Notes: generated from the sequence alone by a model not told the origin. Numbered from the stretch's first letter, positions 45,521 through 54,210 are shown. The stretch: 64,000 bases of DNA from Gemmatimonadaceae bacterium (GCA_035606695.1 DATNEW010000032.1:1-64000), one strand, 5' to 3'. Program-made: numbers and translations.

Positions 45521-47518
45521 GTGAACGACTACCTGCGCGATCGCGTCACGGTCGCGGTCGGCGAACATTACCTGATCGAGCACGAGATCGGGCGCGGCGG
45601 TATGGCGGTGGTCTATCGCGCGACTGACCTTCGCCTGCATCGCACCGTCGCGATCAAGGTTCTTCCGCCGGACGTCGCCTTCAACCCCGACGTCCGCACG
45701 CGATTCATTCGCGAAGCCCAGACGGCGGCGCAGCTCAATCATCCGAACATCGTTCAGATCTACAGCGTCGACGAGGTGGACGGCGGCAGCCTCGTGTACT
45801 TCGTCATGGCGTTCGTGGACGGTGAGAGCCTCGGCGCGCGCCTCGCGCGCGAGGGTGCGTGGCCGATCGACCGAACCGTGCGCGTGCTGCGCGACGTGGC
45901 GGATGCTTTAGCGTATGCTCATGCCCGCGGCGTCGTGCACCGCGACATCAAGCCGGACAACATCCTGATCGACCGGGCAAGCGGCCGGCCGATGGTCACC
46001 GACTTCGGCATCGCGCGCGCGGCGGCGGGTGAGACGCGGTTGACGGTCACGGGCGTCGCGGTCGGGACGCCCGCCTACATGTCGCCGGAGCAAGCGATCG
46101 GCGAGCGTGAGGTCGACGGCCGCAGCGATCTCTATTCGCTGGCCGTGGTCGGCTATCACATGCTCGTCGGCGAGACGCCGTTCAAGGCGGCGAACACGCC
46201 GGCGATGCTCGTGAAGCACGTGTCCGAACGTCCGCGTCCGATTCGCGATCGCCGGCCGGACGTGCCGGCGTATCTCGCGGTGGCCGTCGATCGCGCCCTC
46301 GCGAAGCGGCCCGAGGATCGTTTCTCGGACGCCGCCGAGTTTCGTGATGCGCTGGACGGTGCTACGCAGCCGCGCGGCAACAGTGCGCGCGATCAGGTCG
46401 ATACGGCGCGCGATCGGATCGACGGCGCGCGCGACAGGTTCGACGCGCTGCAATCCGTCCCGCCGATGATGCCCGCGCCGCCTGCACCGGTGCCTCAACC
46501 GGCTCCATTCCCCTTGCCGCCTCAAGGGCTGTCGCGCCGCGAGCTACGGGAGTGGTACCGCGCGCAGCGGCGCGTCGCGATTCGGCAGCAACTTACGCAA
46601 GCCGGCGGCGTAGGGGTACTGATGAATGACCGCGTCATTTACCCGCTGCGGTACAAGAGCTACGACGAGCGACCGCTCGAAGAGCGCGTCGCCTCCTTTC
46701 GGCGGCACGTGTTCGGCTGGATGGGGTGGTCGACGATGCTGTTCGGGATCAACGTCGCGACGCACGGCCCGGGGCCGTGGTTCCTGATCCCGAGCGCTTT
46801 CATGTTCGTCGGCGTCTTGAAGCGGGCAGGATCGATCTGGTCCGAGGGCATCGGACCGATCGACGCGTTCAAGAAGGGCATCACCAAGAAGATTCGCGCG
46901 GACTCCGGTCGCCCTGAGAACGCGCCCGTTGGGCAACTCGCGGCACGTGCGTCCGCGATGACGCCCGAGCAAGCCGCGGCGCAGCTGGCGCCGAGCGACG
47001 TGTTGGCCGGGTTCCATGGCGAGGCGGTTCGGCGCGCGGCGGCCGATCGGATGTTGATGCGTGAGATTGCCGCCGCGTTGGGTCCGGTCGAGCGCGAGTT
47101 GATTCCCGACGTGGGACCGACCGTCGACGCGCTCGCGGCGCGCGTCGGCGCGGTGGCAACGACGCTGCATCGCCTCGATGCGGACGTGTCGGGTGCCTCG
47201 CTCGGCTCGCTGGATACGCGGATCGCATCCATGCAGACGGAGCCGGACACGCCCGATCGCGATCGCCGGCTGGCGCTGCTCCAGCGCCAGCGCCAGTCGC
47301 TGCACGAGCTGCTCGAGCGGCGGCGGTCGCTGGCGAATCAGCTCGAGAGCGCCAGCCTCATGTTACAGAATTTGAAGCTGGATTTGCTAAAGTTGCGCTC
47401 GTCCGGGCTGGGCAGCTCGATCGAGGGGGACAACACGAGCGCGACGCAGGAGGCGCGGGCGCTGTCGCGCGAGATCGGGCATGTGGTGCAGGCGGCGGAG
47501 GAGTTGAGGAAGCTCTAA
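45521..47518 (+). CDS. Ser/Thr protein kinase, paralogue of the upstream kinase
   Basis: A 665-aa kinase of the same plan as its neighbour. GRGGMAVVYR, VAIKVLPPDVAF, HRDIKPDNIL and TDFGIARA are all intact, and the activation loop TRLTVTGVAVGTPAYMSPEQ is typical. A linker contains repeats of RDxxDxARDR (about 290-310) and a Pro-rich stretch. A two-helix membrane hairpin (about 400-440, GWMGWSTMLFGINVATH) and a C-terminal coiled-coil (590-665) follow. Start GTG 45521, 9 bp after the previous stop. The pair probably arose by duplication and may cross-phosphorylate. Kinase substrates are unknown. Confidence 0.88.
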   Translation: MNDYLRDRVTVAVGEHYLIEHEIGRGGMAVVYRATDLRLHRTVAIKVLPPDVAFNPDVRTRFIREAQTAAQLNHPNIVQIYSVDEVDGGSLVYFVMAFVDGESLGARLAREGAWPIDRTVRVLRDVADALAYAHARGVVHRDIKPDNILIDRASGRPMVTDFGIARAAAGETRLTVTGVAVGTPAYMSPEQAIGEREVDGRSDLYSLAVVGYHMLVGETPFKAANTPAMLVKHVSERPRPIRDRRPDVPAYLAVAVDRALAKRPEDRFSDAAEFRDALDGATQPRGNSARDQVDTARDRIDGARDRFDALQSVPPMMPAPPAPVPQPAPFPLPPQGLSRRELREWYRAQRRVAIRQQLTQAGGVGVLMNDRVIYPLRYKSYDERPLEERVASFRRHVFGWMGWSTMLFGINVATHGPGPWFLIPSAFMFVGVLKRAGSIWSEGIGPIDAFKKGITKKIRADSGRPENAPVGQLAARASAMTPEQAAAQLAPSDVLAGFHGEAVRRAAADRMLMREIAAALGPVERELIPDVGPTVDALAARVGAVATTLHRLDADVSGASLGSLDTRIASMQTEPDTPDRDRRLALLQRQRQSLHELLERRRSLANQLESASLMLQNLKLDLLKLRSSGLGSSIEGDNTSATQEARALSREIGHVVQAAEELRKL

Positions 47519-47549
47519 ACGGCGCGCTGGTCAATCCCAACGTCGTTCC

Positions 47550-47599
47550 GCCGCCCAGCGCCCAGCGCCCAGCGCTCGCCGCCCACCGCTCAGCGCCCC
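47550..47599. repeat. CGCCCA hexamer array at a convergent gene end
   Basis: CGCCCAGCGCCCAGCGCCCA-type units run from the 3' end of the second kinase into the last codons of the convergent hydrolase. It is the same unit family as at 11.5, 28.4, 52.8 and 57.0 kb, in one orientation only. Confidence 0.7.
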
Positions 47600-48411
47600 A
47601 ACAACGCCTCGATATTGTCCGCGATCTGCCGCGGCGCTTCCTCGGGCGTGAAGTGCCGCGCATCGGGCAGCACCTCGAGCGTCGCGCCCGCGATGGCCGC
47701 CTCGAGCCGCCGCGCGACGCTCAACGGCATGACGCGATCGTGCTCGCCCCATACGATCGCCGTCGGCGCGCGGATCTTTCCGAGTTGCCGTCCGAGCTTG
47801 ATCGTCTCCCGGCTCGTCAGCGCGCGAATGTGCGAGACGAGCGCCCGCCGGCCGTCGTGCTCCTTGAACGGACGCAGATAGAGTTCGATCGAGTGCGTCG
47901 CGCGCGCGTGGTCGGCGTATCCGCGCTGCATGTCGCGCCGCACGACGCGGAGCAGGAGCTCGGGCGGCAGGTATCGCGTGACGGCGAGTGACGCGCGCGC
48001 GATGCGGGCCTCGAGCGTCGGCCAGCGGTCGAACGCGACGCTGTCGATGAGGCAGAGGTGCGACACGCGCGCGGGGTGGCGAATGGCCAGCGATTGCGCG
48101 ACGCCTCCGCCGATGCCGTGACCGACGACGCAGGCGCGTGGTATCCGCAGCTCGTCGAGCACGGCGATGACGCGCGTGGCGTGTGCGCGAACGTCGACCG
48201 GACGGTTGAGCGGCCGGTCGCTGCGTCCGTAGCCGAGCAAGTCGAGCACGACCAGTCGGTGGCCGTGCGGCATGAGCGGAACGACTTCGGACCAGAGATG
48301 TCCGGACGTCGGAAAGCCGTGGATGAAGACTACCGGCACACCGGCGCCGCGGGTGCCGGCGGCGTAGTAGTACAGCCGCGCGCCGGAGAGATCGAGGAAT
48401 TCGCCGCGCAT
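47590..48411 (-). CDS. Alpha/beta hydrolase-fold protein lacking the Ser nucleophile
   Basis: A 273-aa alpha/beta-fold protein with HGFPTSG, DLLGYGRSD and a C-terminal WGEHDRVMP and DARHFTPEE (acid and His). The nucleophile elbow, normally G-x-S-x-G, reads G97-H-G99-I-G101, so the Ser/Asp/Cys position is Gly. It could be a pseudo-hydrolase, a cofactor-independent oxygenase-like protein or a protein-binding module. The rest of the fold is well conserved. The last codons coincide with a hexamer repeat array. It is convergent with the kinase operon. Confidence 0.8.
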   Translation of the reverse strand: MRGEFLDLSGARLYYYAAGTRGAGVPVVFIHGFPTSGHLWSEVVPLMPHGHRLVVLDLLGYGRSDRPLNRPVDVRAHATRVIAVLDELRIPRACVVGHGIGGGVAQSLAIRHPARVSHLCLIDSVAFDRWPTLEARIARASLAVTRYLPPELLLRVVRRDMQRGYADHARATHSIELYLRPFKEHDGRRALVSHIRALTSRETIKLGRQLGKIRAPTAIVWGEHDRVMPLSVARRLEAAIAGATLEVLPDARHFTPEEAPRQIADNIEALLGR

Positions 48412-48430
48412 GGATGGGTGTTTACAAACT

Positions 48431-48464
48431 AACGCGGGCCGTCACCGGAGTGACGGCCCGCGTT
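48431..48464 (-). terminator. Perfect 15-bp hairpin after the Spy-like gene
   Basis: AACGCGGGCCGTCAC (48431-48445) pairs exactly with its complement (48450-48464) around a 4-nt loop. Read on the minus strand the stem is followed by AGTTTGTAAAC, which fits termination of the Spy-like gene. Confidence 0.8.
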
Positions 48465-48518
48465 GGACGTGCGGTAGTGCGGGTCGTTCGAGTCGTGCGG
48501 AATGCGGAGCGCTGATAC

Positions 48519-48902
48519 TTAGCGCGTGCCGCCGCCGCGACGGCCGCCCATGCCGGCGGTCAGCTTGTCGTACGCAGCCTTCTGCTCATCCGTGAGGAGG
48601 GCCTTGATGGCTTCGCTCTGCTGCTTGCGCAGGTCCTGCATCTTGGTGCGCGCATCGGCGTCGCCGCCGCGAGCGGCTTCCATCAGCGGCTGCTGCTTCG
48701 CCTGGAACTCCTTGACGATCGAGTCGGCCTTGGCCGCGACCGCGTCGGAGACGTGGAGCGAATCCTTCAGGAGCGCCACGACGTTCGGGCCGCGGCCGCC
48801 GCGGCGGCCACCCTGCTGCTGCGCGTCCTGCGCCTTCGCGACCGTGGTAACCGCGACGAACATCGCGGCCGCCGTCACTGCCATCTTGATCATCTTCTTC
48901 AT
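48519..48902 (-). CDS. Small secreted Spy/LTXXQ-like protein
   Basis: A 127-aa periplasmic protein. The signal peptide MKKMIKMAVTAAAMFVAVTT ends with AKA-QDA. The mature part is Gln/Gly/Arg-rich at both ends (QQQGGRRGGRG and GGRRGGGTR). Between them are two helices of the CpxP/Spy kind, with KQQPLMEAARGG and a DLRKQQSEAIKALLTDEQKAAYDKL block where LTDEQ matches the LTxxQ motif. Spy-like proteins are periplasmic chaperones induced by envelope stress. The start could be the ATG at 48908. A strong terminator follows. Confidence 0.75.
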   Translation of the reverse strand: MKKMIKMAVTAAAMFVAVTTVAKAQDAQQQGGRRGGRGPNVVALLKDSLHVSDAVAAKADSIVKEFQAKQQPLMEAARGGDADARTKMQDLRKQQSEAIKALLTDEQKAAYDKLTAGMGGRRGGGTR

Positions 48903-49175
48903 GTGCATTTGCCCCCAATGGAGAGTTTTGGTTTCTTCGTCGTGCGCGCTTGAGACGCCAGTCTGAGCACCATCGGCACAGAACTGCGACATCAGCTACG
49001 GGCGCGCCAAGACCCGCGCAGCGACAAAATGTTTGGGCGGCAACGACTTAGCTGTCGCCCCCTAGCGCAACTACTGAAATCTTGTATCCTTACCCGCCCT
49101 GCATGAATTACGCATCAGGACGTTTCGAACCAGTCACGATGCGATGGGTACTTTCAGTCGAAACGAGCGACTTTC

Positions 49176-50366
49176 GTGACGCTGCCGCCCACTTCACTCC
49201 CACCGACTCCGTCGGGTACTTCGCCGGCTACGCCGTCGACCGCATCGCCACTGACTCCGGCTGCGGCGCCGCCGTCACCTCCGGTTTCTTTTCCGCTCAG
49301 CTGGCTCAGCGAACACGCCTCGGCACCAATCCGGTACCGCTCGGTCACTGAGGTCGCCAGTCCCTCCGCGGAAGGCGCGATCAATCCTCAAATCGCATCT
49401 CTCCCCTTTACGCATCGTCCTGCATTGACGTTGGCGATTGCGCAGGGACCGGACGGTACGTGGAATCACACAATGCTGACGCTCCCGTCCGCTCGCGGCG
49501 AAAATTTCGATGGGATCGGAACGATCAACGCCGTGCGACGCTTGCTCGAATACGGCTGGGACAAGGACACGCCGCCGCTCGTGCACGCGCGGCGCGTGCT
49601 GTTCCGCTTGTTGGCCGAAGACGACGATCCGGATTACCTGTTCGAGTTTGCTAATACCAAAAGTGGCAACGACGAGGACATGGCGAAGCGCGGCCGCGCG
49701 ATCCTGCGCGAGGCCGCGGCCGCGACGCTCGCGCAAGCGGGCTACGAGGGCGATCCCCGGCTGCGCGGCGCCGCTCGCCGCATTCTCGAGCGCGTCGCGT
49801 CGTATCTGCGTTCGCCGCACGCCCAGAAGCCGTTCGTGCGCGTGGGCAACCAGCACGTTCTGCCGCCCGAAGCGGCGCCGCCGTCGCTCTACGCGCTGCT
49901 CATGCTCGCGTACATGCCGCTGTTCCGCACCGAGCATCACGACGCGATCGAACTCCTGTATCATCATCTGTCGCAGCCGCTGCCGCGGCAGGAAGCGGTG
50001 CAGATGTGCGGCAAGAAGGTCATCGCGCAGCCGCACCTGGTGCTCGGCGACATGCTGCCGAACCGCAACGTCGCCGACGAGGACGTGGTGTTCGCGATCA
50101 CGTGGCTCGAGCTGATGGCCCGACTCGGCTTCCTGCGCAAGAACGACAACTGGTGCAAGCTGTTCGATCGCTTCCTGGACGACCGCGATGCGAGCGGCGT
50201 GTGGCATCCGCACAAAGGCGCGGCCGCGCCGCGCAGCGGGAATCCGTTCCTCTGGCCGATGTATCCGCTCGAGGATCACCCGAGCGGCGACGAACGCTGG
50301 ACGGACGTCACCTTCCGGCTCGGGCTCATCGCGCGACTGACCGGCCGCACGATCGAGACGGTGTGA
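49176..50366 (+). CDS. Hypothetical protein, helical repeats
   Basis: An unrecognised 396-aa protein. The first 40 residues are Pro/Thr/Ser-rich and of doubtful reality; the N-terminus may lie further in (for example near LSWLSEHASAP). The rest is helical, with blocks DPRLRGAARRILERVASYLR and PPSLYALLMLAYMP that suggest an alpha/alpha-toroid (prenyltransferase or terpene-cyclase-like) fold, but no catalytic motif. It contains VWHPHKGAA and ERWTDVTFRLGLIARL near the end. The GTG at 49176 is the best start I see. It is followed by a hydrolase gene after 37 bp. Confidence 0.6.
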   Translation: MTLPPTSLPPTPSGTSPATPSTASPLTPAAAPPSPPVSFPLSWLSEHASAPIRYRSVTEVASPSAEGAINPQIASLPFTHRPALTLAIAQGPDGTWNHTMLTLPSARGENFDGIGTINAVRRLLEYGWDKDTPPLVHARRVLFRLLAEDDDPDYLFEFANTKSGNDEDMAKRGRAILREAAAATLAQAGYEGDPRLRGAARRILERVASYLRSPHAQKPFVRVGNQHVLPPEAAPPSLYALLMLAYMPLFRTEHHDAIELLYHHLSQPLPRQEAVQMCGKKVIAQPHLVLGDMLPNRNVADEDVVFAITWLELMARLGFLRKNDNWCKLFDRFLDDRDASGVWHPHKGAAAPRSGNPFLWPMYPLEDHPSGDERWTDVTFRLGLIARLTGRTIETV

Positions 50367-50403
50367 TCGGCCTGGTCGCACGGCGCGCTATGATGAAACG
50401 CTG

Positions 50404-51279
50404 ATGGGCGGGCGGCGTCCACCATCGGAACTTTTTCCCGCCGGCCGCAACGACATCACGCAGCGACACGTCGCGCTCTCGACCCGCGTACAGTTGCGCG
50501 TCGCCGAAGGCGGGCGCGACGACGGCGAGCTCGTGGTGATGCTTCCCGGCTGGGGATCGCCCGTCTACATGTTTCGCCACGCGTTCACGCTGCTCGCCGA
50601 ACGCGGTTTCCGCGTGGTCGTGGCCGAGTTGCGCGGATTCGGCCTGTCGGACAAGCCGAGTTGCCGTGGATCGTACTCGCTCGACGCGTACCTCGGCGAT
50701 GTGGATGCGCTGCTCGACGCGCTCGGTGCCGAGCGCGCGCATCTGGTCGGTCAGTCGATGGCCGGCGGCATCGTGTTGCACTATTCACTGCGGCGTGCGA
50801 CGCGCGTGCGGCGAGCGGTCTTGATCAATCCCGTCGGGCTCGTGCCAATGCCGTTCTTGTGGGCGGCGCGCATTCCTCCGCCCGCGTTGTTCCGGATGTT
50901 CGGCGGACGGCTCGTGCCGCGGAGCATGGTGCGGCTCATTCTCGAGCGGCTCGTGTTCGCCAAGCCGGAGCATGTGCGCGAGCAGGACGTCGACGAGTAT
51001 TGGTCGCCGTCGCAGCTGCCGGGCTATGCGTACGCGGCGCGCGCCAGTCTCGGTGAGTTTGATTGGCGTCCCGTCTCGAACGAGACCGCCGCGACGCTCA
51101 GCGTGCCGACGCTGGTGATGCTCGGAGCGCAGGATCGTCTGATAGGCAACACCGAGGCGGACGCGCGTCGTTTGCACGGCGCGGTCGCGCAGACGTTGCC
51201 TGGTGGGCACTCGGTACAGGAGGAGACGCCGGACCCGGCGTATCGCGCGATGGCGGATTTTTTTCGAGCCGATGGGTGA
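50404..51279 (+). CDS. Alpha/beta hydrolase
   Basis: A 291-aa soluble hydrolase. LPGWGSPVYMF carries the oxyanion region, ELRGFGLSDKP is typical of the family, and the nucleophile is in GQSMAGG. The acid is in LGAQDRLIG and the His in LPGGHSVQEE. The triad is complete, in contrast to the Gly variant at 47.6 kb. Substrate unknown. It starts 37 bp after the upstream hypothetical gene and probably belongs to its transcript. The 360-bp gap downstream holds the leader of the helicase gene. Confidence 0.85.
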   Translation: MGGRRPPSELFPAGRNDITQRHVALSTRVQLRVAEGGRDDGELVVMLPGWGSPVYMFRHAFTLLAERGFRVVVAELRGFGLSDKPSCRGSYSLDAYLGDVDALLDALGAERAHLVGQSMAGGIVLHYSLRRATRVRRAVLINPVGLVPMPFLWAARIPPPALFRMFGGRLVPRSMVRLILERLVFAKPEHVREQDVDEYWSPSQLPGYAYAARASLGEFDWRPVSNETAATLSVPTLVMLGAQDRLIGNTEADARRLHGAVAQTLPGGHSVQEETPDPAYRAMADFFRADG

Positions 51280-51639
51280 GACTGTTCACCCGGACGTCCC
51301 TCGCTCGCGTTCGCTAGCAATAAGTCACAGAACGCGTTAAATTTTTAGAGACAATTGAAGCGTCGCGGCAGGGGTCGCCGGCCCCAGGGTCTCTAGGGGC
51401 ATGGGCGGCCGCCAGGATGGTCGCGGCAGCGAGGGACGGCGCGCAGGACATCGAGCGATCGATGCAGGCGCGGGCCGCAACGGTCCTCGTGTTGGCGGAG
51501 CGCGGAACAACGCTCCGCCGTGTTCGCCAGTGAGCCCTCCGCTCACCGGCACTTTTTTTAAGTCATCGGTCCCGGGAAGGTCCCGGGTGCGCGGCCCCGA
51601 TGCAAAGCATGCAAAGCATCCGCGACGCACACCGGGATC
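51280..51639 (+). promoter_or_regulatory. Long structured leader of the DEAD-box helicase gene
   Basis: 360 bp without coding potential. The promoter should lie in the AT-rich part (about 51300-51355, GCGTTAAATTTTTAGAG). GC-rich hairpins follow: GGCGGAGCG (51494-51502) pairs with CGCTCCGCC (51511-51519), then a terminator-like hairpin with T7, then TCCCGGG-AAGG-TCCCGGG-type sequence near 51570. The layout suggests transcription attenuation. Confidence 0.55.
51526..51559 (+). terminator. Attenuator-like terminator in the helicase leader
   Basis: GCCaGTGAGC (51526-51535), loop CCTCC, and GCTCACcGGC (51541-51550) form a stem with one mismatch. It is followed by AC and TTTTTTT (51553-51559). It lies 80 bp before the helicase start codon. 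Confidence 0.75.
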
Positions 51640-52824
51640 ATGGTAGAACACACAACTGAAGTAGAGCAGGAAGCGGCCACAGAGAGCCGCACCTTCGACG
51701 AACTGGGCCTATCGCCTTCCGTTCTCCAGGCCGTTCGCGATGCCGGCTACAAGCATCCAACTCCAATTCAGGCCAACGCCATTCCGCTCGTGCTCAAGGG
51801 GCGCGACGTCATGGGTCTGGCGCAGACCGGCACCGGCAAGACCGCCGCGTTCACACTGCCGATCGTCAATCAGCTTCTGGGCGGACCGCGCCGTACGCGA
51901 GCGTTGGTGTTGACGCCGACGCGCGAGCTGTGCATTCAGGTCGAGGAGAGCGTGCACAAATACGCGCGTCACTCGGAGCTGAACGTGGTTCCGGTCTATG
52001 GCGGCGTGCCGCTCGAGCCGCAGACGAAGAAGCTGCGCGCCGGCGTGGACATCGTGGTCGCGACGCCGGGCCGGTTGATCGATCATCTCGATCGGCAGAA
52101 CGTCGTGTTCGACGATCTCGAGGTGCTGGTGCTCGACGAAGCGGACCGCATGCTCGACATGGGTTTTGCGCCGCAGATCAACCGCATCATCGCCGACATT
52201 CCGAAGTACCGGCAGACGCTGTTGTTCAGCGCCACGATGCCGCCCGAGGTCGAGGCGCTCGCGCGCAAGTATCTGCGGAAGCCGCTCGTGGTGCAGGTCG
52301 GGCGCCGCTCGCAGACGGCGGACACGGTGACGCACGCGGTGTATCCGGTGCCGCGCGACCGCAAGAGCGAGCTGCTCGCGCGGTTGCTCAAGGACGAGAA
52401 TCTCGATTCGGTGCTCGTGTTCACGCGGACGAAGCACGGCGCCGACCGCGTGGTGCGGCATCTCGAGCGCGAGGGAATCCAGTCGACGGCGATGCACGCC
52501 GACAAGACGCAGCCGCAGCGCGCGAAGGCATTAGCAGACTTTAAAGCCGGGAAGGTCCGCGTGCTCGTCGCGACGGACATCGCGCAGCGCGGCCTCGACA
52601 TCTCCGGGATCACGCACGTGGTCAACTACGACGTGCCGCAGCAGGCGGAAGACTACGTGCACCGTATCGGCCGCACGGGCCGCGCGGCGAAGGAAGGCGA
52701 CGCGTTCACGTTCATGTCGCCCGACGAGATCGCGATGGTGCGGCTGATCGAGCAGGTGATCGGCCAGCCGATTCCGAGGATCTCGGTGCCTGGGTTTGAT
52801 TTCGGGACGGTGGCGGCGGACTGA
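51640..52824 (+). CDS. DEAD-box ATP-dependent RNA helicase
   Basis: A 394-aa RhlE/CsdA-type RNA helicase. The Q motif TFDELGLSPSVLQAV and PTPIQ precede motif I (AQTGTGKTAAF), PTRELCIQ, VLDEADRMLDMGF (DEAD), SATMP, ATDIAQRGLDI and HRIGRTGRA. The C-terminus is short, with no large RNA-binding extension. It unwinds RNA in ribosome assembly or mRNA decay. The long 5' leader with an internal terminator suggests control by attenuation, as is known for some cold-induced helicases. The SD at the start (GGGA, 2 nt away) is poor. Confidence 0.93.
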   Translation: MVEHTTEVEQEAATESRTFDELGLSPSVLQAVRDAGYKHPTPIQANAIPLVLKGRDVMGLAQTGTGKTAAFTLPIVNQLLGGPRRTRALVLTPTRELCIQVEESVHKYARHSELNVVPVYGGVPLEPQTKKLRAGVDIVVATPGRLIDHLDRQNVVFDDLEVLVLDEADRMLDMGFAPQINRIIADIPKYRQTLLFSATMPPEVEALARKYLRKPLVVQVGRRSQTADTVTHAVYPVPRDRKSELLARLLKDENLDSVLVFTRTKHGADRVVRHLEREGIQSTAMHADKTQPQRAKALADFKAGKVRVLVATDIAQRGLDISGITHVVNYDVPQQAEDYVHRIGRTGRAAKEGDAFTFMSPDEIAMVRLIEQVIGQPIPRISVPGFDFGTVAAD

Positions 52825-52826
52825 TT

Positions 52827-52947
52827 GTGGGCGTGTGGGCGTGTGGGCGTGTGGGCGTATGGGCGTATGAGCGAACGACAAAGGGCGACGGATTATCCGT
52901 CGCCCTTCTGTTTTTCCATACGCCCATACGCCCATGCCCCATACGCC
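52827..52947. repeat. Inverted hexamer arrays with nested terminator
   Basis: GGGCGTGT/GGGCGTAT units (52827-52873) and their complements (CATACGCCCA units, 52917-52947) flank the hairpin AAGGGCGACGGA-TTA-TCCGTCGCCCTT (52881-52907). The stem is identical to that at 28451-28480, although the hexamers differ. It sits between the convergent helicase and CBM genes. Confidence 0.88.
52881..52915 (+). terminator. Rho-independent terminator after the helicase
   Basis: A 12-bp perfect stem with a 3-nt loop, followed by CTGTTTTT on the plus strand. It is probably bidirectional between convergent genes. Confidence 0.82.
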
Positions 52948-54209
52948 TAAGGCACCACAATCAACCCCACGAACCCATTGAACGAATCATTCACCGTCGG
53001 CAGTCCCGGCGGCGCCATCCAGGCACCGCCGTCGACGCGCACGTTGATCTGATGCATGCCGGGGGAGAGCGGCACGTTCAGCTCCCAGAGATCGCGGCCG
53101 CGGCGAACCAGCGTGAGCGGTTCCCAGTCGCTGAAGTCGCCCATGACGTCGACGGTTTCGACGCCGCCCACGTGAATCACGATCTTCTGCATGCCGCCGG
53201 TGCCGGGGCGCATGTCGAAGTCTTTCACGAGAATGGCGTGCGGCATGGAGACCGGCACGGAGTTCTTCGAGATCGGCGAGTACGCGATCTCGAGGCCGCC
53301 CATGGCGAACGAGCGCGCGGGCAATCCGCGCAGCGGGAGTGCCGGTTGACGCCCGCCGCCGCCGATGATCGCGACGCGTTCGTTGAGCCACACCGTCGCC
53401 ATCGCCGAGCTCCAGCGACGCGAGTCAGGCGTGACGTCGTAGGCGTTGCCGAAGCGATAGCCTGATTGCGCCGCCAGCTCGAGCGGGCCGACCTCCCAGC
53501 GCATCGAGCCTTCGAGATCGCTGAACCGCGACTGCCGGTCGCAGGCCGTAGCGCCGGGAGATTTCGCGAACACCGCGCGCAAATCGCCGAGATCCGCGAT
53601 CGGCGCCGGGCCGGCGAGCGCCGCGCACGTGGTATCCGCGGCGGATGCAGCTTTGCTGAATGAGAAATTTGTGAAGGTGGCCGTGAATGTCGCGGTGCCG
53701 AACCCGGACGGTGATTCGCCGACCTTGCCCCAGGCGCCCGCATCGACGACGTCGGCCGACGACACGACGGCCACTCGCCATGGACGCGCGACACCGCCGC
53801 CCAACCACAATCCGCCGTTCTGGCTGAACAGCAAGTGGACGCGCGTCTGCACGTCCACTTGATCGCTGCCGAGCGAGCGATCGTCCACCGCGCGGCTGGC
53901 GTTGCCGATCATTTCCGCGCGCACGCCGTACACCGTCGGCGAGGTGAACGTGCCGGAGACGATGCCGTCGGCGATTTGAAGATTCTGCTCGGTGACGAGC
54001 ATCGAGCCGCGCGCGCTGAGCTGGGCGTGCGGGCGATCGAACTGGAAGTTCGGCGCGATGCGGAATGCGGTGAAGGGCAGCACGCCATCCGACACGGTGT
54101 ACTGCCCGGCCTCCAGCTTGGAGACAAGTTGCGCTGCAAGCTCCCGCGGTAGGGCGGGAACCAGCAGCGCAGCAGCCAACGTGAGGATTGCGACCTTCCG
54201 CTCGTTCAT
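52947..54209 (-). CDS. Secreted protein with C-terminal glycogen-binding-type (AMPK/CBM48) domain
   Basis: A 420-aa exported protein with signal peptide MNERKVAILTLAAALLVPAL (cut near LAA-QL). The middle (30-320) looks like outer-membrane beta-strands (alternating, with RAEMIGNASRAV and VQTRVHLLFSQNGGLWLGGG), so a porin-like barrel is possible. The last about 80 residues form an AMPK-type carbohydrate-binding fold: VDVMGDFSDWEP, LWELNVPLSPGMHQ and VNDSFNGFVG. The same domain ends the anti-sigma-like protein two genes upstream. It is the last gene of the operon and starts 1 bp after the preceding stop. Confidence 0.75.
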   Translation of the reverse strand: MNERKVAILTLAAALLVPALPRELAAQLVSKLEAGQYTVSDGVLPFTAFRIAPNFQFDRPHAQLSARGSMLVTEQNLQIADGIVSGTFTSPTVYGVRAEMIGNASRAVDDRSLGSDQVDVQTRVHLLFSQNGGLWLGGGVARPWRVAVVSSADVVDAGAWGKVGESPSGFGTATFTATFTNFSFSKAASAADTTCAALAGPAPIADLGDLRAVFAKSPGATACDRQSRFSDLEGSMRWEVGPLELAAQSGYRFGNAYDVTPDSRRWSSAMATVWLNERVAIIGGGGRQPALPLRGLPARSFAMGGLEIAYSPISKNSVPVSMPHAILVKDFDMRPGTGGMQKIVIHVGGVETVDVMGDFSDWEPLTLVRRGRDLWELNVPLSPGMHQINVRVDGGAWMAPPGLPTVNDSFNGFVGLIVVP

Positions 54210-54210
54210 G

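Noticed and set aside
43568-45742. A 724-codon antisense frame over the first kinase
   Set aside because: It is a high-GC shadow: Arg/His/Val-rich, no domain, and the opposite strand has intact kinase motifs. Similar long shadows over 58.5-61.4 kb, 34.2-36.2 kb and 26.9-28.7 kb were dropped for the same reason.
49082-49351. An alternative 89-aa ORF at the start of the helical hypothetical gene
   Set aside because: It overlaps the better frame that continues for 396 aa and has no recognisable feature. It does cast doubt on the first 40 residues of that gene.
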